Positions 56,276 to 64,000 of a stretch of 64,000 bases of DNA are shown piece by piece; within the stretch, counting starts at the first letter, position 1, and each line of letters begins with the position of its first letter. Both the position numbers and the translations under genes were made by a program. The DNA lies in assembly GCA_037176885.1 (NCBI GenBank), contig JAWWNJ010000230.1:1-64000 (forward strand), given 5' to 3'. The notes beneath the pieces were generated by a model. It was given only the letters and a program-made list of their open reading frames with translations. It made no database searches and was not told the DNA's origin. This DNA is from Favolaschia claudopus (lineage: Eukaryota > Basidiomycota > Agaricomycetes > Agaricales > Mycenaceae).

Positions 56276-57690
56276 TTAATATTGCAGTAGGATGCGCGTC
56301 TTGCTTGCGAAAGTCAGTCTATTAGCGTAACTGCTCGGAGGGATACCCGCCCATGCCGCTACATCGTGCTGCCAGTTACGCGACTGAAAGCTGTCCGCTC
56401 GAGTCACAATAGATTGAATAATCAATGCCTGTCTGATATGTAAGTAAGCTGTACCATGCCTAGCGCCTGCGAGCCGCACAAGACGCCCGGCCTCTGCCGC
56501 AAAGTGCTGGTCGAGAAACGTGCAGTTGAAAAGCAGTGCGTTTAAGAATCTACCAAGACTCAAAAGTCCAGAGCCCGAGGCTGCTGGAGTATTTGCCCGA
56601 GATGTACGCCCACCAATCGCCGTTGTGCGAGTTCCATACGGCAAGACATAAGGAGACGGAGAGGCAGAAGCTTCTATGTCTTCCCCACCACGCTGTGATA
56701 CACATGAGTTCAAAAGAGTGTAGTGTGAACGGAATGACGGAATCGCACCTCTGGAAAGCAGTATAGAACAAAAAAGGGCGTCTCCAAAGGCAGGTTCAAA
56801 TGTTCGAAAGTTTGGGTGCTGACAGAATTATGAATAGCTCGGGGAACAGGAACAGGCGAAGCAGTGAGATGGTCGCGAAGAAGTCGGAGAGCATGGTAAC
56901 CATTCGTGGGACGATTGAACTCGTCGGCCCCCTCAACCATTGTCTTCGACCATGCTATATAAAAAGGTTTCGAATCGAGCCCCGCAAAAATGTGATCCAG
57001 ACGGTCCGAAAGCATGTTTCCCCTGCCTCGAAGAGCGAGAATTAAGGCAGTCATATTGGGCGTCCCAGGCGGTAGAAGAACATTGGTTTCGAAGAATCTC
57101 TGAAATCCAAGATGAAGCTCCAAAGGAAAGCCCCATGTAGATAGCCGCAGCCAAAGGCAGAAGCCGGGGTGTGGGGGTGATGGTGCTGCGCATGGCTGCG
57201 AGACTGCCATTTCCTGGGCGAGAACGAGGTGATCTGAGGCCAGGGAAGGTGCAGCGCTCGCTCCTTCCTCCGGAAGCACAGGGCGCTGAACAAATACTTC
57301 GGAGTTGAAGGAAATAAGAGGGTGAACCGAGGGGGGAGTGTCGTGTGTCTCTATCGATGCAAAATTCAAGTTGTTCGAGGACGGAGAAATATTAAATGGA
57401 TCCTCGGTTGCCAGAATGGTGTTGTGAATCGGAGTACGAAGCACTCCCTGCGGAGAGTGAACATGGGGCTGATGCAAACCGTGCGTCGGCGTGGAGGGGA
57501 AAATGTCAGGCTCCAGATTGTGTTCAGAAGCCGAGATTGGTGACAAATGAGGAGTCGGAGAGCTCGAGCGATTATAACTCTCAATAGACTGATCCGCCTC
57601 CGCCAAAAGGTGCTGGGCGAAAGCCTCGGAATGATCAAGATGGGAATTTTGGGACTCGCCCAATGGCGGATATCTCAACAAGCTGAGAGT
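56276..57690 (-). CDS. Unrecognised gene, proline/serine-rich N-terminal half
   Basis: The minus strand encodes a low-complexity N-terminal half (RSSSPTPHLSPISASEHN and similar) and a more ordered second half with LWLRLSTWGFPLELHLGFQR, RGNMLSDRLDHIFAG and NGYHALRLLRDHL. After a likely intron near 56715-56790 the frame changes to one with LGRFLNALLFNCTFLDQHFA and ARHGTAYLHIRQALIIQS. No family was recognised. The 5' end meets the dispersed repeat that starts at 57712, so the first exon may be missing. Confidence 0.4.
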
Positions 57691-57711
57691 GCGAGATTAG
57701 CATTGAACATG

Positions 57712-58605
57712 TTGGGTATGTGGACAATGGTCCACATAGGAGGGTAAGCTTGCTTCAGTGCGAATGAGAATTCAATATTCTAGTTGAATACGTCCAATTC
57801 ATCCACATACAGTAGCTAATCTTGCTAAATTAATTCGGGCAACATTACTGGCTCGAGCAGTTTTTCGCCCGATTTGGGTAACCAACTTATTCAGTTGATG
57901 AACCTCAAAACGGCCTCAGTAACCGCCCTCATATACTGTACAATTACGTTCAAATGGACATGGGGGGTGACGCGTGACGCGCCTGAACCAATTCGACATT
58001 TCGACAGTGGTCCTGGCGTGGTGTGACAGGGCGCAAATTTTCGACGACCCCCAGTAAAACTTATTTCAGTTGACGAACCTCTTTTTTTGGGTTATTAATT
58101 AAAGCTTATACTCACTGGTACTGGATAGTAGTTAGTATATTCAAGACACTGGTAGTAGCACAAAGTCTGGTAATTCTTTTGAAGTTGCTCAAAGCATTCC
58201 CCGAGCCCCGGCACTGGTGGCGATTTTAAAAGTGCTTGTAACTTGAGGAGGCTTTTGAGAGGCTTGTAACTTACAAAACTTGATGCTTACTGAATTCTTT
58301 CTTAAGGAGCAGGCAACCATTGAGTATATAGGTGCTGGTAGGGTATATATTTATTTACAGCACATGAGGTTCAAACAGGCCGATTGAACTTGGGTTGAAC
58401 CAAAGTTGAAGCAACGTTGAAGACTCGGAAAAGTTGATTCGGCGCACAGTCCGAAAGTCACATGGCAATGACAGTGCCGTTCCCGAAGTCCGAGGCCACG
58501 GACGACTCCAGGACAGTGCTTACAAAGCACCTGGACGGACATTTGTCAGCATCTGCATTCCGGAGCCCTATACCGATGAATGGGGAAGCAAGCTTCCCCA
58601 TTATG
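57712..58605. repeat. Dispersed repeat, inverted copy of 34250-36165 without the MITE
   Basis: It starts with the palindrome TATGTGGACAATGGTCCACA and ends with AATGGGGAAGCTTGCTTCCC. The site CCTCCTATGTGG is uninterrupted here, which defines the MITE insertion point in the other copy. Confidence 0.75.
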
Positions 58606-59631
58606 TAATCTGAAATTTCTCGGGTCCACCTAAGTTACAAGTGTAGACTCGAACCAATCTCTCGCTGGCACTTTGACGGGGAGGAATTAGTGCCAGGAGA
58701 GACTGTTGGAACATATCAGTAACTTGGCAGAGTGGAAATATACCCGATATGGTGATTACCTGCGCCTTGATGTTCGGATTTGTGGGCTGCTTGCCCTACC
58801 TATGCCTGAAGTGATCTGAGGGAATTATTTGGAGGTGCTGCAGCTGCAATCCAGCCAAAATTCAGCTGCATCAGATAGCTGCAGGGCCCTCAACGGTGGT
58901 CACCGCTCGCCAGCTCCTTCTCACGCCTCCGGATTTGTGTCCCAATCGGGTATATCTTGGGTATATCTTGGGCTTTTGCATCCGCACTCTGCCACGCCTC
59001 GCCTAAGATCTACATACCAGCCTTTACTGAAGGTGATACCGAAAGTAAAGTGCTGGTCCGAGCCTACTACAAGGTTTCAACGCGTTTTCACGCGTGATTT
59101 GTTTTCGATTTGTTACCCACGTATCACACGATGGAACGCCGCTGCTAAGGCCGGCCAAAGATCGGAAACCGGGCCCGAATTGGGCCGGAGAGTTGACCGA
59201 GAAGCCCGACGCTTGAGCTCAACAGCCGCGGCAACAGCGCCGCAGGGCGGAAGGCCCCGATCCAAGACTCGGACGGTGGGAGGGAGGGCCCGCTCGCTGT
59301 GTCGGGCTTAATTTCTATAGCTTGTGAATATATTGAGTGACACTCAATATATGTCACTCAATATATATTGACCGCCAACTCACACTGCTCGAGTATATAT
59401 TGTCTGTCTCGTCAAGCTATACACACCATATTGCGACGTGTAGCTCTATTCACACTCAAATATATGAGGTACATTTGTATCATAAGGGGTTTTGAATTTT
59501 TTTACACAACGAACAGCATACGACTTTGTCGCCATGTACGCCGCCTACCGCGCAAACAAGATTAACGGTCCGGTGACCGCACTCGCTGCTGACACCAATT
59601 CTCGTCCGTATCTTGTTGTCGCTGATTGAAC
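58606..59631. other. No recognised gene; palindrome at about 59325-59365
   Basis: The stretch around ATATTGAGTGACACTCAATA is a perfect palindrome followed by a further GTCACTCAATATAT, suggesting a MITE end or a foldback. Plus-strand frames at 58830-59310 are low complexity and lack any recognised domain. Confidence 0.4.
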
Positions 59632-60183
59632 TAGAGCCAGCCGTTACTAGGGCGGCTCCCCGTGGCTTGGCTCAGGCTCAAGCCGGCTTGAGCCCGGCTC
59701 ACCCGCAGCTCGACAACAATTTTGCTCAGCCTGCGCACCGCTGCCCAAGGGCTACAAATGCTGTTTAAATACACATTTGCAGTCCCCCAATGCCCTTCAC
59801 CTTCATATTTAACGTCTGCGCTGTCATTTGTAGTGTTTTCGTCACCATGAGAAAATGTATTTAAAAATAAATTTAATAAAGATTTAGTGAGCAACATGGC
59901 TCGCCAGTGTCGACAGTGTCAAGAGAGCCTGTGAGTATTCTTAAAAGACTAGAAAGGGTGTCTGTATGCTATTCCTATGTTGTGCGGTCCATATACAGTG
60001 TTGAAATTGCACCTTTGTGAAAAGCTTGCTGAGCCGTTGTGGAGCCGTGGATGAGCCGCAACCCACGTAAGCCAGCCGTCAAAAATAGCTCGGCTCGGCT
60101 TTTTGCGGTGATGGCTCTGTGATGGCTCTAGAGCCATCAAAAGCCGAGCCGAGCTAGCCGAAGCCGAGCCGCGGCAACACTAG
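59632..60183. repeat. GAGCC-rich element, possibly hAT-derived
   Basis: The interval starts TAGAGCCAGCCG and ends GCCGCGGCAACACTA, and both ends carry many GAGCC/GGCTC motifs, a pattern often seen in hAT elements. An 8-bp target duplication could not be confirmed (GAAC only). Confidence 0.4.
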
Positions 60184-60261
60184 AACTTGATTCCGGGGTG
60201 ACAGAGCATTGCTTAGGACCTCGGCGAATACTAGTCTCGTGACCAGACTCTTACAGTGGCG

Positions 60262-60549
60262 GAAAAATCGGTCATTTCGAGGGCTTTCCAGATGCCGAAA
60301 ACGCGTTTTCCCGGCCCAGGGATTTCCCTTCGGAGATCGATAAAGAGCGTGGGAATTCTGACCGATTTGCCATCACCCTTGGAATGGCGGGGTTCCTGGT
60401 TTAGAAAAATCGGTCATTTCGAGGGCTTTCCAGATGCCGAAAACGCGTTTTCCCGGCCCAGGGATTTCCCTTCGGAGATCGATAAAGAGCGTGGGAATTC
60501 TGACCGATTTGCCATCACCCTTGGAATGGCGGGGTTCCTGGTTTAGAAC
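60262..60549. repeat. 142-bp tandem duplication, two copies
   Basis: The unit starts GAAAAATCGGTCATTTCGAG; the second copy begins at 60404 and is essentially identical. Parts of the unit recur inverted at 62975-63095, including CCATCACCCTTGGAAT and TCGGTCATTTCGAGGG. Confidence 0.85.
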
Positions 60550-60875
60550 GTTATGGGGTTTCGAAGTTAGCACGTGCAGTAAACGTGGAGGGAGAAGTGC
60601 GCCGCGTCGTATGGCAGCCGCATGGATCCCCTCGCCTTGAAGTAGGGTTCGATGCTGCTAAGTACTGTCTCGGTAACCCAGCCGTTCCGGTGCCGCCTGT
60701 CAGCGGAGTTTCAAAATCATAACGCAGAATCGCACCGGAACGTCTGGGGTATTTGCCATAGTGACACCCCCCATCGAGTCACATCCGTCACTCTTCGTGA
60801 CTCTTTCCTCTCTGGGCTCTCTCATCACCTTCGACGCGCCGCGCGTCTGGCTCCCTCCTGCCTTCGCGGACAACA
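60550..60875. other. Leader region of the helicase fragment
   Basis: No exon was recognised. TTTCCTCTCTGGGCTCTCTC is a pyrimidine-rich tract about 70 bp upstream of the ATG at 60876 and may be part of a promoter or leader. Confidence 0.35.
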
Positions 60876-61180
60876 ATGGCAGGGGACCATGCCCGCCAAC
60901 GCGTCAATTCCCAGCGTCTATTGCAAGAAGCACGCGAAAAAGCGCGTTCAAAGCGTGGATACGACCGGCAGGCAACTCGACGCGACTTGACGCGTCTTTT
61001 CGATAACAGCTTTAAAAAACCTCCTTACGACTGGCAACTCGACGTCGCCGAGGCTTTGATTCTTGGCTTGGACTCCGTTGTCATTGCGGGAACGGGTGCC
61101 GGGAAGACTATCCCGATTATGCTTCCACTTTCGCTGCACCGGGACAAATTTGTCCTAATTATCTCGCCGCTCAAAGTTTT
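60876..61180 (+). pseudogene. RecQ-like helicase, N-terminal fragment
   Basis: The ATG at 60876 starts MAGDHARQRV, followed by REKARSKRGYDRQATRRDL, PYDWQLDVAEALILGLDSVV and the Walker A motif AGTGAGKT, then LIISPLKVL. This order matches the Q-motif, motif I and motif Ia of basidiomycete RecQ-like helicases. Homology stops at 61180; the frame stays open but encodes unrelated sequence, so an insertion or rearrangement removed the rest. The enzyme would need the missing DEAH, motif III and second RecA lobe to unwind DNA. Confidence 0.75.
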
Positions 61181-61907
61181 AAGCATTCCACCTGCAGATG
61201 GGTCTGATATCAGTTTCCAACAGTTTGGGAGCTCCAGTAAGCTTTTGAGTACTAGACTTGAGAAAATTTTCAAGACCCTCCGGGAGACATTTAAAAGACT
61301 CAGCACAAAAAATGGCTCCACTGACCAGGGGTTGTTCGCCTTTTTCAAAATTCTTTGGGCTTTGTGCCAGCCGGTACCGGGCAAATTCCAGTTTTTTAGG
61401 AATATTGAAAGCTTCAGACAGACAAATGCTAAGACCTTTTTTTACATGTTATAGAGGATATCCAGGGGTGCATGTGTGTCGCAAAATCCTGTGCAAGTAT
61501 CACGTGGTCGTGAAGCAATGATCAAATTACCGGTTACTTTTTGCGACGCCGAGTAGGTTTCCAACACAACGCTACGGAAATCAGCGGCAGGACTTGGGAC
61601 GGAGCAGCCTGAGGACTCTCGAAAACCAAGGCAAAACGTAGGTTTGTATGCCGGTGTCCCGGCCTACTAGTGGGGGGATGATGATGATGACGAAATCCAT
61701 TAACGTGCTCGAGCCGCTGTAAGCGGCTATGGTACACGATACTTTTCTACTTTACTACTTTCCAACTATTTCTGAACGTATGTCCATCGTAGACCGTAAT
61801 ACATGCAGAGCAGGTGAAGCGGGCGACAAACTCCGGGAAATTACCCATTGAATAGGGCACAGTGGATGAAGTAGACGGTAGATATTGAGATGAATCTGTT
61901 GATGGGT
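61181..61907. other. Orphan element end at 61533-61556, no gene
   Basis: CCGGTTACTTTTTGCGACGC with GAGTA after it matches the right terminus of the Tc1-type family at 23508, 35251 and 47427. No matching left end was found upstream. 61675-61690 is a short GAT-repeat tract. Confidence 0.5.
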
Positions 61908-62325
61908 TCAGAGCAGGGTTTCGGTTTCGTATGGCGAGAAATAAGGGAAAGAATTTTCAAAGATCCGGGGGGACCTTGAAGAGAGGACCAGCGGCTGCAT
62001 GTTCTGCAGCAATACGGAGCAGAATGACTTGGCGGATAGGGCATGACAAGTCAGTCGCCCGGTGAGGGCCGCCACAGCCGCGCAGACCACATTTGACTGG
62101 TAGAAGAGTACATTTGGCGAGGGGTTGGCATGGAGTAGAGTGCGGGCATTTGCAGTTGGAAGTTGGATGATCGGAAGCGCAGATGCCGCAGATAGGGGAA
62201 TAAAATTGTCTGCATATGGCAAATGTAATGGTTGCAAGACAGTTGGGTCCCTCGCCTGGGGCGTTGGGGCGAGACTCACTGGCAGTGAAAGCGCACATTC
62301 GACATCCAGCGTTAGCGTTCATTGA
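61908..62325 (-). pseudogene. Zinc-knuckle region of a LINE ORF1-like protein
   Basis: The minus strand encodes CRMC followed, after a likely GT-AG intron at about 62213-62281, by CGICASDHPTSNC, CPHSTPCQPLAKC and CGLRGCGGPHRATDLSCP, a string of CCHC-type knuckles as in the C terminus of LINE ORF1/gag proteins. No RRM-like core or ORF2 was identified next to it. It could also be a host zinc-knuckle protein. Confidence 0.5.
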
Positions 62326-63434
62326 TGTCTCTCTCTGACGTCAGGGCGGCCGACGATCTCATCTGCCATGATACCTCACTTGACGGTCGAAAATTTGCGA
62401 CAGAGGAATGCATCCCTCCAGCTCTTTGCACACAGACTCGAGTAGCCCAAACGACGGTTGGTGCCAGAGAGTGTGTACAAGAGAACTTGTGTGTGCGATG
62501 CCGAATGCTCCCGCGCGTTGGCAAAAGACTCGCGCGACGGTCGACAAGGGCGAGCAGCAGGGGGCGGTGCGTAGTTACAAGTAGAAGATGATCAGGGAAA
62601 TGAGCAAAAAATACGCCGAAAAGAACTAAAACACGCACCTTATTCGCAATGCGTACCTCAGTGTCGTATCTCCGGAATCCACCACAGAACCACGCCCAAA
62701 CGAGGCCTCGGGGGGCTCACAAACATGTTGCTTGCTTTTGCGGACGGGTTGTGGACGGGTTGCGGAATTTCTGAGACCAGACGAGCAGGTGAGGAGGAAG
62801 TAGAGGGCGATCCGAAGTCCCGGAACGAAGCACCGTAAGCACGCTGACTCGAACGATCAATTTTCTTGAAATTGATTGGCTGGGGCTTACTGTATGTCTT
62901 GCCCCTTCGAGATACTGTAGGCTGATCGGACAGTCTCGTGACCAGCCTCTCACGACATCCGATTCCCAAGGCAGCCATTCCAAGGGTGATGGTAAATCGG
63001 TCGCCAGACCGATTAAAGCCGATGGCCCCGTAAAACCCTCGGCAATCTGAGGCTATTTCCAGCGAAATAAAACCCTCGAAATGACCGATTTTTCGGGTTT
63101 TCCCCTTAGAGATGGACCGTTGTGCTGATGATCTTGAATCATTTGTACTGGTTCAGTGCACCCCTCGCCATCTTCCAAAAGATACAATTAAATTAATGGC
63201 CGGTTGCAGTAGAATTTTATGTATCAAATATTATTATTCGAGGTATAAAAAATCCTTCTTAAAAATTTGTTGAGAGAGCGGTTTGTAAAGACTAGGTGAT
63301 ATTGATTTTCATAGGGGTGAGGCAACCCGCGCGATTCCACCACACACAGGCCACTTTTGAAACCGGTGGAACTTGTGTCAGACTTGGACTGCATAGCAAG
63401 ACCGGGTGTGAGAGAGGATTGCGAGGAAACACAG
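62326..63434. other. No recognised gene; part of a repeat at 62975-63095
   Basis: 62975-63095 matches, in inverted orientation, the 142-bp tandem unit at 60262-60549. GTCTCGTGACCAG near 62936 also resembles sequence just left of that tandem, at about 60235. Minus-strand frames at 62658-62980 are serine-rich but lack a recognised domain. Confidence 0.4.
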
Positions 63435-64000
63435 TCAAGAGTCGCGGAAGCGCAGATTTCCTTCATAGTACTTGAGTAACTGTTTACAAAAGAAATCATT
63501 TGATGACGAAAATAATAGGGGGACAATTTAAACTCGACTTACCAAATTCGGGAACTTGGAATGGGCCGTTGCTGAGTCAAGTCTTTCATGGTCTCCAGTG
63601 TGCCTGTGCATTCTGAGACACCGATTCAAAAGTTGAAAATTCAGAGCGCACCAAGTCAAGTGCACAAACAGTTGACCATTAGCATTCTTCTCCACAGCAT
63701 CAATTTCCCTCACGTAAGGTTCCCAGCTCGGTTGGTCACGGAACTGGGACATGTCCCAAGGCGCTAAGAGAGCTGTTCGTTTTGCAGGCCGATCCCGCTC
63801 ACTCGACGCCACAGATGAACTCCGCTGCCGCTTATTCCTGCCCTCAGACGAATCAGGTTGGTGGGATGAATCCAAGACCAGCATATTGAGTTCAGCAGTT
63901 GTGTTTTGTGATTGTGTGTCACTATCGGCCGCAGAGGCGACCGTAGATATGTCCTCCTGAGAGACCGACAATACAGCTTCAGCTTCCTTTGGATCAGTGG
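63435..64000 (-). CDS. HP1/Swi6-like heterochromatin protein, C-terminal part
   Basis: The gene enters from the right edge. Exons on the minus strand are 64000-63652, 63603-63543 and 63479-63435, with introns of 48 and 63 nt. After a low-complexity, basic linker (GRNKRQRSSSVASSERDRPA), the sequence WEPYVREIDAVEKNANGQLF and VHLTW, then DHERLDSATAHSKFPNL and LLKYYEGNLRFRDS ending in TGA (63435-63437), matches a chromo-shadow domain from its WE start to the final FYE-x-HL-x-F-like helix. Chromo-shadow domains dimerise and recruit silencing partners. The chromodomain expected at the N terminus lies beyond the window. No disabling change is visible. Confidence 0.75.

Noticed and set aside
58829..59311. 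160-codon plus-strand frame
   Set aside because: Low-complexity composition with no recognised domain and no splice support.
61533..61556. Complete Tc1-type MITE ending at 61556
   Set aside because: Only the right terminus is present; no matching left end was found upstream within 2 kb.
1..64000. CRISPR arrays, rRNA genes, bacterial operons
   Set aside because: No spaced direct repeats, rRNA blocks or ribosome-binding-site-led gene strings were seen; the gene structure is that of a fungal nuclear genome.

Overview
The window looks like a transposon-dense stretch of a basidiomycete (Agaricomycete-type) nuclear genome. The evidence is GT-AG introns of about 43-66 nt in nearly every recognisable gene, a Plavaka/CACTA transposon with its usual small partner gene, Tad-like LINE pieces, a Ty3/Gypsy gag-protease relic, a DUF6534-type fungal membrane protein gene and a fungal HECT-like gene. 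No rRNA, CRISPR array, operon or plasmid feature was seen. Genus cannot be fixed from the sequence; a TE-rich Agaricales such as a Mycena-like fungus is a guess.

Layout. 0-5 kb: inverted-repeat elements and a 227-bp insertion carrying a tRNA-like sequence. 5.4-14.6 kb: a nest of insertions. A Tad-like LINE reverse transcriptase is split by a small MITE (target duplication AAT). The MITE is itself split by a 3,224-bp two-gene DD34E transposon (6019-9242, duplication GA) and by a 4,929-bp two-gene CACTA/Plavaka element (9503-14431, duplication ATG). Intact copies of the broken sequences elsewhere in the window confirm the joins. 15-24 kb: a Gypsy gag-protease relic on the minus strand, with an unusual repeated acidic insert, then a cluster of MITEs. 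24.5-27.3 kb: two related LINE ORF1 copies. 28.4-33.8 kb: a long multi-exon gene with a HECT-like C terminus, one intron inflated to 1.64 kb and a frameshift near its end. 34-36 kb: a dispersed repeat with an 881-bp TA-duplicating element inside it. 36.8-38.9 kb: a DUF6534-like gene hit by two MITEs. 39-48 kb: MITEs and small relics. 48.5-49.9 kb: a divergent pair, a small hypothetical gene and a Dap1/MAPR-like haem-binding gene broken by the same MITE family seen at 6-14 kb. 50-51.8 kb: an integrase-core gene with a frameshift. 53.5 kb: an orphan chromodomain. 54-57.7 kb: two unrecognised multi-exon genes. 60-64 kb: a truncated RecQ-like helicase, a zinc-knuckle LINE fragment, and the C-terminal part of an HP1-like gene whose chromo-shadow domain reads off the right edge.

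How it fits together. Most sequence is mobile DNA or its debris. At least fifteen elements have recognisable terminal inverted repeats, several with target duplications proven by an empty site or by a restored reading frame. Host genes survive in several states: split in an exon (Dap1-like, DUF6534-like), inserted only in an intron, or truncated at repeat boundaries. Exon joins come from splice signals and reading-frame continuity only; no transcript evidence was available.
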